A DNA stretch of 64,000 nt from Bacillota bacterium. GTDB lineage: Bacteria; Bacillota; Clostridia; Christensenellales; CAG-138. The DNA is taken from positions 124,001-188,000 of the forward strand of contig JAEWCL010000006.1 in NCBI GenBank assembly GCA_023390655.1, in the 5' to 3' direction. Below the pieces are notes generated by a model, which saw only the letters and a list, made by a program, of their open reading frames with translations, did not search any database and was not told where the DNA came from. Position numbers and translations under genes: made by a program. This document shows positions 1 to 8,800 of this stretch, in pieces; within the stretch, counting starts at the first letter, position 1, and the number at the start of each line of letters is the position of its first letter.

Positions 1-53
1 CAGGGTAAACCGTTTGAAGGTTCAAGGGTATCGGGTACAAATGCCGTGCTCCC

Positions 54-668
54 TTATGTTTTGGTGATGATGATGCTCTCCACACAGTTTGCGACATCCT
101 CGCAATCATCAAGCGCGTTTTCAAGCTCATCATAAACCTTATGCAGCTTCATCAGGTTGATGGGATCCTTCTCATGCGTGAAGAGTTCGCGAAGCGCTTC
201 CTTGTAACAACGGTCTCCGAGTTCTTCAATGCGGTTGATGTCGATGATCAACTCATACAGGCGGTTACTCTTTTTGCCGCGGTGCAGCTCGCTCATCAGG
301 TCTGCAAGCTGTTCGCAGGCCTTTACAATCAAGCCCGCCATCGTACGCATGGGCGGGGTGACTTCCGTAACGTTGAGCATCCACAGATTGCCCGCAACGG
401 AATCGATGCTGTCGATGATATCGTCCGTTTCCTTGGCGATCTGGTAAATATCATCGCGGTCAATGGGCGTAATAAACGCCACATTGAGGTGTTCGCAGAC
501 GGTATGCATGTGCGTGTCCGCATCCTGCTCCGTTTTCTTGATGGCGGCGAACTCTTCTTCAAGCAGGCGGTTCTCTTCGAGCAGCTTCTGCAGAGCCTTT
601 GCCGCAGTGACGCAATAGGCTACGCCCTGTTCGAACATATCGTAGTAATTCAGATCCTTCTTTGCCAT
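54..668 (-). CDS. DUF47/PhoU-like phosphate transport accessory protein
   Basis: Cytoplasmic all-helical protein of the PhoU-related DUF47 family, which usually accompanies low-affinity Pit phosphate carriers and is thought to modulate them. The family motif TDDIIDSID is at residues 81-89, and acidic, metal-binding-type stretches (ENALDDCEDVAN) lie near the C-terminus. The 204-residue length is normal. ATG at 668 is chosen because GGGAG stands 7 bases before it; an in-frame TTG at 674 is less likely. It follows the Pit gene by only 19 bases, so the two are co-transcribed. The family is clear; the regulatory role is known only by analogy. Confidence 0.9.
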   Translation of the reverse strand: MAKKDLNYYDMFEQGVAYCVTAAKALQKLLEENRLLEEEFAAIKKTEQDADTHMHTVCEHLNVAFITPIDRDDIYQIAKETDDIIDSIDSVAGNLWMLNVTEVTPPMRTMAGLIVKACEQLADLMSELHRGKKSNRLYELIIDINRIEELGDRCYKEALRELFTHEKDPINLMKLHKVYDELENALDDCEDVANCVESIIITKT

Positions 669-687
669 AATCAATCTCCCTCTACAA

Positions 688-1686
688 TTAGAATATTGCG
701 TTCATCAACAGGGCCATGATGTAGCCAATCAGGCCGCAGGCTGGGAAGGTGAGCACCCATGCGGTGATCATCTCTTTTACGATGCCCCAGTTTACGTTGC
801 TTAACCTGCGCGCCGCGGCAGCGCCCATAATAGCAGTGCCCTTGGTATTGGTGGTGCTCAGCGGGATACCGAACACGGTGGCCGCCAGCATACATGCGGA
901 TGCGGCGACTTCTGCGGAAAAGCCCTGGTATTTTTCGATTTTGACCATGTCAAGCCCCATGGTTTTGATGATGCGGTAGCCGCCTACTGACGTACCGACC
1001 GCCATGAGCACAGAGCAGAACACCATGACGTACCACGGGATAAAACCCTCGCCCCCTGGCATGGCAATGCCGCCCAGGGAAAGTGCAAATACCAATACGC
1101 CCATGAATTTTTGCCCGTCCTGCGCGCCATGGCTGAACGCCATTGCGGAGGCCGAGGCCACCTGGCCGATGGAGAAAAATTTGTTTGCTTTGTGCCGGTT
1201 GACGTTGCGGAACAGTTTGGCGATAAGAGCGGTAAAGAGGCCGCCGGACGCGAAACCGAGTATGGAAGAAATGCCCAGACCAAGGAGTACCTTTTGCCAT
1301 TCCACCCAGCTGACGGAGGCAAGGCCGCCGTTTGCGAGCGCTGCGCCCGTAAGGCCTGCGATGAGCGCGTGGCTTTCGCTGGTGGGAATCCCGAAGCGCC
1401 AGGCGCCTACCGACCACGTGACGATGGCGAGCTGCGCTGCCGCCAGTGTAATGAGGCCTTCCTTGCCGGGAGTAAGCTCAATGATGTTGGAGATGGTCTT
1501 TGCAACCGCCGTACCCATCAACAGTACGCCCAGAAGGTTAAACACCGCTGCAAGCAGCACGGCTTTCCTCGGCGTTAATACCCTGGTGGAAACAACAGTC
1601 GTCAGCGCGTTGGGGGCATCCGTCCATCCGTTGACGAAGATGGATGCACAAACAAGCAAAATGACAAATATAAGGCCGGTCTGCAT
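688..1686 (-). CDS. pit: PiT-family inorganic phosphate transporter
   Basis: Integral membrane carrier for metal phosphate symport. The 332 residues hold about ten hydrophobic segments. The duplicated PiT signature is visible at the N-terminus (NGWTDAPNALTT, residues 20-30) and in the C-terminal half (PLSTTNTKGTAIMGAAAARR), as expected for the two inverted PiT repeats. The length matches the short bacterial Pit proteins. It is the first gene of a two-gene operon with the DUF47 protein and has a long 5' leader containing a strong stem-loop at 1804-1850. Confidence 0.93.
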   Translation of the reverse strand: MQTGLIFVILLVCASIFVNGWTDAPNALTTVVSTRVLTPRKAVLLAAVFNLLGVLLMGTAVAKTISNIIELTPGKEGLITLAAAQLAIVTWSVGAWRFGIPTSESHALIAGLTGAALANGGLASVSWVEWQKVLLGLGISSILGFASGGLFTALIAKLFRNVNRHKANKFFSIGQVASASAMAFSHGAQDGQKFMGVLVFALSLGGIAMPGGEGFIPWYVMVFCSVLMAVGTSVGGYRIIKTMGLDMVKIEKYQGFSAEVAASACMLAATVFGIPLSTTNTKGTAIMGAAAARRLSNVNWGIVKEMITAWVLTFPACGLIGYIMALLMNAIF

Positions 1687-1803
1687 GGGTGATATCCCTC
1701 TCTAAGTAAAAACATAGGTCTTGGCGGAACCTGAACTGCGCGGCTGTACGCTTGTCCGCAGCCCCCAAAAACATCCGCTACCCTTTGTAGAAAACGCTTT
1801 CCG

Positions 1804-1850
1804 CATTTGGCGTGTCTCTCTACGGTTGCCGTAAAAAGACACGCCAAATG
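1804..1850 (-). promoter_or_regulatory. stem-loop in the pit 5' leader
   Basis: A perfect 14-bp inverted repeat (1804-1817 with 1837-1850, arm CATTTGGCGTGTCT) encloses a second small stem (TACGG/CCGTA at 1821-1833). It lies about 120-165 bases upstream of the pit start, downstream of a possible -10 (TATACT, 1878-1883 on the minus strand). No U-run follows, so it is not a standard terminator. It could be a protein-binding site or a structured RNA leader; the role is unknown. Confidence 0.45.
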
Positions 1851-2380
1851 TAAAGGGCTTGATCAAACCTTTACACCAGTATACCATACGATATCTGCTT
1901 ATGGACAACCTCTACAGAAAAAACACAATTAAATTCGACATATATCCAAGAGATCTGCGGCAGCGCTGCTTGTTTCTGGATACGATGGGAGCGCTGCCCG
2001 CAGCTGAGGAAAAGCGGGAGCGTTTACAGGCGGCTTCGGCAAGCAAACGCGAGATTTTGTTTGCAAAATCAAGGTAGCGCACATGCGGAGATACCCAAAA
2101 TCAAAACCCGTGCTATTTGGTTCTTTTTTGCGCAAAAGCGTGCCGTTGGCGCTGTGGATTATTGGCAATGCTTGTGGTACTATCATCATATTATGCATAC
2201 GGCACCTGTGTGAAAAGAGCCGTCTTTTCAAGTAAAGACGGTGGTTTTCGTGCGCATATGGCTGTATGGCGCGCATAGAAAAGAAACAATACTAAGGGAA
2301 GATACAACAGGTACCCGCAAGGGCATTGACAATACAGAATTTGCATACGACGATTGACCGAAGGAGTAAGGTAGCTGAAC
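1851..2380. other. intergenic region between pit and the KimA-like gene
   Basis: About 530 bases between divergent transcription units with no convincing gene. An open frame at 1859-2077 lacks a ribosome binding site and resembles nothing I know. A short hairpin at 2220-2241 (CCGTCTTT/AAAGACGG) followed by a few Ts could be a weak terminator or attenuator before the KimA-like gene. A TTGACA at about 2326 lacks a good -10. I looked for c-di-AMP riboswitch (ydaO type) motifs and did not find them. Confidence 0.4.
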
Positions 2381-2428
2381 ATGAAATGCATGATAACAAA
2401 AAAGCTGTGCGGGGCCGCCCATGCATAA
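2381..2428 (+). CDS. possible leader peptide overlapping the KimA-like start
   Basis: A 15-codon frame (ATG at 2381, TAA at 2426-2428) is preceded by AAGGAG (2361-2366) and AAGG (2368-2371). It ends 8 bases inside the next gene, whose own ATG at 2421 lacks any Shine-Dalgarno sequence (GGGGCCGCCC precedes it). Translation of the short frame could therefore deliver ribosomes to the transporter start by coupling. The peptide reads MKCMITKKLCGAAHA. This is an inference from spacing; the frame could be chance. Confidence 0.35.
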   Translation: MKCMITKKLCGAAHA

Positions 2429-4256
2429 GCTGAAAAACATTTTGCTGGGGCGTTCCTTAAAGAGCACAGAGGAAACGAGCGAGAAATTCAATATCCTGTG
2501 GGGTCTTCCCATTCTTTCGAGCGATGCGATCTCCTCCGTATCCTACGCCTGCGAAGAAATTTTGATGGTATTGATCCCGCTATTGGGCATTGCGGCATAC
2601 AAACCGCTCCTGGGCAGCGCACTCGCCATCATTACGCTGCTGTTCATCCTGGTGTTCTCTTACCGCCAGACGATTGACAATTATCCGAATGGCGGGGGGT
2701 CCTACAGCGTTGCAAGCGATAACCTCGGGCGCATTCCGGGCCTGATCGCGGCGGCTTCGCTTTCCATTGACTATGTGCTCACGGTGGCGGTCAGCGCCAG
2801 TTCCGGCGTTGCGGCCATTACCTCAGCGTTTCCGGCGCTAATTCCCTATAAGGTCGGCCTTGCGCTGGTCATTATCCTGTTTTTGACGCTCGGAAACCTC
2901 AGGGGTATCCGTGAATCGTCCGTGCTGTTCGGCGTGCCGACATACCTCTTCATAGGCAGCATACTCACGATGATATTTGTAGGATTATTCAAGGTGCTCG
3001 TGCTTGGCATCATCCCGGAACCTACTGTACCTCTCCAACAGCCCGCGCAGGAACTTACGCTGTTCCTGTTCCTCCGCGCGTTTTCTTCTGGTTGCACCGC
3101 GCTGACCGGCGTGGAAGCCGTAAGCAACGGCATCCCCAACTTCAAACATCCGGCCCAGAGAAACGCCAAAAAGGTTCTAACACTGCTTGCGCTGATTGTG
3201 CTTGTGATCTTCGGCGGCGTATGCGCGTTGGCCGCCGCCTACAAGGTCGCCCCGCGTGAGGGTATGACGGTGGTTGCGCAGATTGCGGCGCAGGTGTTTG
3301 GCCACGGTTCCGCGTTCTTCTACTTGGTGCAGGCAACCACGGCGGTCATCCTGATCATGGCCGCCAATACGGCGTTTGCGGATCTGCCGCTTTTGATGTC
3401 CCTGCTTGGGCGGGACGGCTTTATGCCACGCCAATTCCGGCACCGCGGCGCGCGGCTAAGTTTTTCTAACGGCATCCTGCTGCTGCTGATCGTGGCAAGC
3501 TTGCTGATCATTTTCTTCCATGCGGATACGCACCAGCTGATCCCGCTGTATGCGGTCGGCGTGTTCCTGTCGTTCACGCTTTCGCAGATGGGCATGTTCA
3601 AGCGCTGGGTTACCCATAAAGAAGGCAACTGGAAACATAAGGCGTTTATCAATGGCTTCGGCACGATAATCACCGCCGTCACCTGCGTGATTATTGCGGT
3701 CAGCAAGTTTACGCACGGCGCTTGGATGGTCATCATCTGCATTCCGGTGCTGGTGCTTTTAATGATGCGCATCCGCCATCATTATGACCGCATTCGGGAA
3801 AATCTCTTGATTGCCGGCGACCCTTCGGAGCTGCTGTTTGCGGAACCGCCCAAGAACCATATTGTGCTGCCGGTGGCATCCATCAACAAGTCCTTCATCA
3901 AGGCGCTCAACTACGCGCTAACCTTGCAGGGAGACCTGGAAATTTACCATGTGAGCACCGTCAAGGAAGCGACAGAGAAGCTGGTACGCCAATATGGCCA
4001 GCTGGGAATTGACGCGCCTCTGGTGATCGAAGAAGCGCCTTACCGCAACGTGAATGAAGTGCTGCTGGCCCATGTGGATCAAAAGCATGCGGCGCTCAAC
4101 AAGCATGAAACGCTCACCGTAGTGCTCCCGCAGTTCATCATCCCCAAATGGTGGAACAATCCGTTGCACAATCAGACGGCGCGGCTACTCAAAAGCTCCA
4201 TGTTCCGGCGGCGCAATCTCGCGGTGATTACCATCCCGTATATTATCAATGAGTAA
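2421..4256 (+). CDS. kimA: KimA/YdaO-like APC-superfamily permease
   Basis: Membrane transporter of the amino acid-polyamine-organocation superfamily, closest in layout to Bacillus KimA (YdaO), a high-affinity potassium importer of about 607 residues. The 611-residue product begins MHKLKNILLGRSLKS, the usual N-terminus of this group, which supports the ATG at 2421 despite its missing ribosome binding site. Motifs SSDAISSVSYACEEIL and NGGGSYSVASDNLG in the first helices are typical. About twelve membrane helices are followed by a cytoplasmic C-terminal domain from about residue 455. Potassium is the best guess; an amino-acid substrate cannot be excluded. Confidence 0.8.
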   Translation: MHKLKNILLGRSLKSTEETSEKFNILWGLPILSSDAISSVSYACEEILMVLIPLLGIAAYKPLLGSALAIITLLFILVFSYRQTIDNYPNGGGSYSVASDNLGRIPGLIAAASLSIDYVLTVAVSASSGVAAITSAFPALIPYKVGLALVIILFLTLGNLRGIRESSVLFGVPTYLFIGSILTMIFVGLFKVLVLGIIPEPTVPLQQPAQELTLFLFLRAFSSGCTALTGVEAVSNGIPNFKHPAQRNAKKVLTLLALIVLVIFGGVCALAAAYKVAPREGMTVVAQIAAQVFGHGSAFFYLVQATTAVILIMAANTAFADLPLLMSLLGRDGFMPRQFRHRGARLSFSNGILLLLIVASLLIIFFHADTHQLIPLYAVGVFLSFTLSQMGMFKRWVTHKEGNWKHKAFINGFGTIITAVTCVIIAVSKFTHGAWMVIICIPVLVLLMMRIRHHYDRIRENLLIAGDPSELLFAEPPKNHIVLPVASINKSFIKALNYALTLQGDLEIYHVSTVKEATEKLVRQYGQLGIDAPLVIEEAPYRNVNEVLLAHVDQKHAALNKHETLTVVLPQFIIPKWWNNPLHNQTARLLKSSMFRRRNLAVITIPYIINE

Positions 4257-4293
4257 GCGCATCAAGCGCGCGGATTTCACAAAAGAAGTATCA

Positions 4294-4337
4294 AAAAGGG
4301 ATGCCGGGACCAAATGTCCCGGCATCCCTTTCTTTCG
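4294..4337. terminator. bidirectional terminator
   Basis: A 15-bp perfect stem (AAGGGATGCCGGGAC at 4296-4310 with its complement at 4316-4330) with a 5-base loop and A/T-rich flanks on both sides sits between convergent genes. It can end both the KimA-like gene and the acetyltransferase gene. Confidence 0.85.
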
Positions 4338-4342
4338 CATGC

Positions 4343-4870
4343 TCATTCGATGTCCAGAATTTTTTCAAAAAGCAGGCTGCCGGCCCGGCCGCAGCCCGGC
4401 ACCCCATCCCGGCGATACGTCCCGATAAGCCGGAACCCGTTTTTCAGGAGAACGGTCTGAGAGCCTATATTCTCTGGAGATGTCCCGGCTTCGATCCTGT
4501 GGAGCCTGTGCACCGCGCGGGCTTGCTCCAGAACCAGCTTTACAGCCGCCGTTGCATACCCCTTCCCTTGATGCGGCTCACCGATGCGGTATCCTAACTC
4601 CGCTTTTCTAAGAGGCTCCCCGGCCACATTCGTAAGGTTCACTCTGCCGATCACTTCGCCCTGCGCGCTGCGCGCCAGATACAGATAGTGCATCTCGGCT
4701 TCTTGTTCAGCGACCAATTTTTCCAGTATCTTTTGAAACGAGGCACGTTCATAATAGGCGCCGCTCCGGGGCAGTCCGATCGCTTCAAAATACGAGCGGT
4801 TCTCTGCTTCAAATACAAACAGCCTGTCCGCGTCCTCCGCGGCCAACCGCCGAACGGAAACTTTATTCAC
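4343..4870 (-). CDS. GNAT-family N-acetyltransferase (RimJ/RimL-like)
   Basis: A 175-residue single-domain acetyltransferase. The acetyl-CoA-binding motif is visible as LGYRIGEPHQGKGYATAAVK (motif A, R/Q-x-x-G-x-G/A type), followed by the motif B region with SQTVLLKNGFRLIGTYRRDG. This pattern is typical of the RimJ/RimL branch, which acetylates protein N-termini or small molecules. It starts at GTG (4870) with GGAGGGG about 9 bases upstream. Substrate unknown. Confidence 0.82.
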   Translation of the reverse strand: MNKVSVRRLAAEDADRLFVFEAENRSYFEAIGLPRSGAYYERASFQKILEKLVAEQEAEMHYLYLARSAQGEVIGRVNLTNVAGEPLRKAELGYRIGEPHQGKGYATAAVKLVLEQARAVHRLHRIEAGTSPENIGSQTVLLKNGFRLIGTYRRDGVPGCGRAGSLLFEKILDIE

Positions 4871-4920
4871 AGGCTATCCCCTCCAATCCCAGTTCTATCA
4901 ACGAATGAACCCATGGGACA

Positions 4921-5688
4921 TCAGAGCAGGTCTACGGCCATTTTGACGAATAGCAGGCCGATGACCACAAACACCGTATACCGGACATATTTGGCACCGC
5001 CCTTGATAGCCAGTCTTGCGCCCAGATAGTTGCCCGCCGCTGCGAATACCGCTGCGGGAATCGCCAACAGAAACAGCACTTTTCCGCTCATGCTGAATAC
5101 GATCATCGACGCGATGTTGGACATGAGGTTTGCCACCTTTGCGCAGGCGGAGGATTTCAGTAGGTCAAAGCCCAGAAAACCGGTAAACGCGAGGATCAGA
5201 AACGTCCCGGTCCCCGGCCCGATCAGCCCGTCGTAGCAGCCGACCACAAGGCCGATGATAAGCGAGGTCAGCGCGATCCTACGTCGGCTTAACTGCAGGT
5301 CTACAGCGGGCGACGTCCCGAAGTTGCGCTTGATGAGCAGGAACACCGCCACCGCCGGGATGACGGCAAGCATCACGATCCGCAGGGCCTTGTCGGAGAT
5401 TGCAAGGCTGAGCGTGCTTCCGCCGATGGCGCCGACGAATGAGGCTGCGGCGGAAAAAAGCCCCACGCGCCAGTCGATCTGCCCGGCCCTAAAGTATTTC
5501 ACTGTGGCGGTGAATGTACCGATGCTCATGGCGGTTTTGTTTGTGCCGAGCGTTACATGCGCGGGCAGTCCTGCAAGAAGGTAGGCGGGAAGCGAAATCA
5601 GCCCACCGCCGCCCGCAATCGAATCGACGAAGCCCGCCAGGAATACCAGCGGGCAGACGATCAGGTAGGTTGTCAGGGAAAGCTCCAC
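4921..5688 (-). CDS. TSUP/TauE-SafE family anion permease
   Basis: Membrane protein of the sulfite exporter TauE/SafE family. The GFVDSIAGGGGLISLPAYL motif of the first TSUP repeat is present near the N-terminus, and its second-repeat counterpart (YDGLIGPGTGTFLILAF) lies past the middle. About eight hydrophobic helices and a length near 255 residues are normal. The GTG at 5688 has TTGGAGG 8 bases upstream, whereas the in-frame ATG at 5715 has no ribosome binding site, so the shorter form is preferred. Family members export sulfite, sulfoacetate or related anions; the substrate here is unknown. Confidence 0.82.
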   Translation of the reverse strand: MELSLTTYLIVCPLVFLAGFVDSIAGGGGLISLPAYLLAGLPAHVTLGTNKTAMSIGTFTATVKYFRAGQIDWRVGLFSAAASFVGAIGGSTLSLAISDKALRIVMLAVIPAVAVFLLIKRNFGTSPAVDLQLSRRRIALTSLIIGLVVGCYDGLIGPGTGTFLILAFTGFLGFDLLKSSACAKVANLMSNIASMIVFSMSGKVLFLLAIPAAVFAAAGNYLGARLAIKGGAKYVRYTVFVVIGLLFVKMAVDLL

Positions 5689-5797
5689 AGAGAATGCCTC
5701 CAAAGTTCTGTCCATCGGGGCGGGGCAGAAGGTTGCGGATACCCCGAACGGTAATATACGCTTGTCATTCTACCACAAATACAAGCGTTTGTATTTG

Positions 5798-5836
5798 TAA
5801 AAAGAGAGCGCATTTTCTTGAGGCGCTCTCTTTGGT
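5798..5836 (-). terminator. terminator of the carAB-dapF unit
   Basis: Read on the minus strand, AAAGAGAGCGC and GCGCTCTCTTT form an 11-bp stem with an 11-base loop, followed by TTTTTAC. It lies directly after the carB-dapF stop codon. Confidence 0.85.
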
Positions 5837-5840
5837 GCAC

Positions 5841-8800
5841 TTAGTACTCCACATCCCCCTCATACACCAAGCTTGCATTCCCGGTCAGATACACCGCTTC
5901 GCCGGTGTACTTCACCACGAGGTCGCCACCTGCAAGCTTTACGGTAATGTCGGCGTTCTTTTCGCAATAACCGTTTTCCACCGCCGCCACCACGGCTGCG
6001 CACGCGCCGGTGCCGCAGGCCCAGGTTTCCCCGTTGCCGCGCTCCCACACCCGCATTTTGAGCGTACGGCGGTTGACCACCCGCACAAACTCGGTATTGG
6101 TGCGCTCCGGGAACGGGGACGCGTGCTCAAACTGCGGGCCGACACGGCCGATGTCGATGGCGTCCACCCGCTCGCAGAACACCACACAGTGCGGGTTGCC
6201 TACGCTCACCAGCGTAATATTCCATGTCTTGCCCGCCACAAAAAACGGCACGTTGATGACGCCGTCTCCGGGAAAATGAGCGGGGAGTGAGGCAGGGTCA
6301 AGGGAGGCTTTGCCCATATCCACCTCCACGGAGCGCACCTTCCCGTCAAACAGGTACAGTCGTAATTGCCGGATGCCGCTTGGTGTTTCAATGGACAGGC
6401 GCTCTTTTTTGACGATTCCCTGGTCATACAGCAGCTTTCCCACGCAGCGTATGGAGTTGCCCGCCATTTGGCCCTCGCTGCCGTCCTGGTTGAACATGCG
6501 GATCTTCGCGTCCGCCACTGTAGAGCGCTCAATTAAAATCAACCCTTCGCCGCCGATGCCGAAGTGCCGGTCGGAATGCCGTATGGCGAGCGATTCCGGG
6601 CAGGTGAGGGTACCCTCCCGGTTATCGAGCACGATGCAGTCGTTGCCCGTGCCCTGCATCTTGTAAAAATGCAACTTTTGGCGGGAAGCGCGCATGTGGT
6701 TGATATCCACAAGCTCGGTATTGTGTTCGTTGAAGCGGCTTGCGATGATGGAGGCGAGCGCGTTCGCGGTATCGAGCGAGGTCAGCACCGCCACCCCAAG
6801 CTGCAGCGCGCGCCGGTGCAGGCGGATATAATCCTGTACTTCCGCTTTTTCGCCGTTGCCGGTAAATACGATGTAGCTGAGCTTCCCGCTTTCGAGCAAG
6901 TCCAGTATGCCGTCGTCGACGCAGAGCGGGTTGACGCGCTCCACGTCGATGCCCAGGTGCTCGATATCCCTTGCTGTGCCGGGCGTGGCGTAGAGCTGCA
7001 TGGAAAGATCGTTAAGGGATTTTGCAAGCGGCAATATCTCAAACCGGTCCTGCTTGTTGACGCTGATAAATACGCCGCCTCGCCGCTCATAGGCGGAGGA
7101 GGGGATGCGGAAGCCCGCGGAAAGCAGTCCCTTATAGAGCGCCTCCTCCAAGGTTTTCCCTACGCCCAATACTTCGCCGGTGGATTTCATCTCCGGCCCC
7201 AAAGCTGCGTTCACGTCGCTGAGCTTTTCAAAGGAGAACACCGGCACCTTTACGGCCACATACGGCGGGGTTTTATAGAGCCCCGTGCCGTAACCCAGGT
7301 CTTTTAAGCGGCAATCCACCATCACCTTGGTCGCAAGCTCCACCATGGGTACGCCCGTCACCTTGCTGATGTAGGGGATGGTGCGGGAGGCGCGGGGGTT
7401 GACCTCTATGACGTACGGCTCGTTGTGATAGATGAGGTACTGGATGTTCACAAGCCCCTTGGTGCCCAACGCGAGCGCGAGCTTCTCCGAACAGTCGATG
7501 ATGGTCGCAAGCATCGTGTCGCTGACGTTGTAGGGCGGGTAGACCGCGATGGAGTCGCCGGAGTGTACGCCCGCGCGCTCAATGTGCTGCATAATGCCGG
7601 GGATGAGCACATCGCATCCATCGGAAATGACGTCCACCTCCAGTTCCGTGCCCATCATGTATTTATCGACCAGTACGGGGCTATCGATGCCTTGGGCTAA
7701 GATCAGAGACATATAGGCCCGCACATCCTCTTCCGCGTAGGCGATGGTCATGTTCTGCCCGCCGATGACGTAGGAAGGACGCACCAATACCGGGTATTGA
7801 AGCCGCTCCGCCGCGCGAACGGCCTCCTCCATGGTCTTGACGCCGATGCCCGCGGGACGCTTGAATCCAAAGCGCTCCAACAGCGCGTCAAAGCGCTCGC
7901 GGTCCTCGGCGGTATCGATGCTTTCCGCACTCGTGCCTAAGATTGGAATGTTGTGCTCGGAAAGGAAGCTCGTTAATTTGATGGCTGTCTGCCCGCCAAA
8001 CGCCACGACCACGCCGATAGGCGCTTCCACTTCGATAACATGAAGAACATCCTCTTCCGTGAGCGGCTCAAAATAGAGCCGGTCGGCCGTGGAAAAATCC
8101 GTGGAGACGGTTTCGGGGTTGTTGTTGATAAGCGTCACCTCATAACCTAAAGCGCGCAGCGTACGCACGCAGTGCACGGAGGAGTAATCGAACTCAATTC
8201 CCTGGCCGATGCGGATGGGCCCGGAGCCGAGCACGATGATGCGCGGCTTCTCTCCGCGCGGGACCGCGCGGGATTCGCACGTATCGTCATAGGTGGAGTA
8301 AAAATAGGGCGTTTGTGCGTCAAACTCCGCGCCGCAGGTATCCACCATCTTATAGACCGCGTTGCGGTGCCGGGGCAGCGGCTGGCCTGTGAGACGCAGC
8401 AGCGCCTTGTCGGTGTACCCAAGCCGCTTGGCGGTGAGATACGTCTGGGCGTCCAGAGGAATGCCTGCGATGGAAAGCTCAAAATCCGCGAGGCGTTTGA
8501 GTTTGTATAAGAACCAGCGGTCGATCTTGGTGATACCGAATATCTCGTCCACGCCAATGCCTTCTTTGAGCGCGGCGAACACGGTGAACAAACGCTGGTC
8601 GTCCGCGATTTTGAGCCGTTCCCGGATGTCCGCGCCCGCTAAACTTGGGAGGTTCAGGGTATCGAGCAAAATCTCCGCGCCCCGCACCGCCTTCATGACG
8701 GCCATTTCGAAAGACGGCGCAATCGCCATGACCTCGCCCGTGGCCTTCATCTGGGTGCCTAAGCGGCGGCTGGCGTGCACAAACTTGTCAAAAGGCCACT

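Noticed and set aside
1859..2077. 72-codon plus-strand frame near the pit promoter
   Set aside because: No ribosome site, no recognisable similarity, and it crosses the probable pit promoter.
2080..2380. c-di-AMP (ydaO) riboswitch upstream of the KimA-like gene
   Set aside because: This transporter family often has one, but none of the conserved core motifs of that riboswitch could be found in the region.
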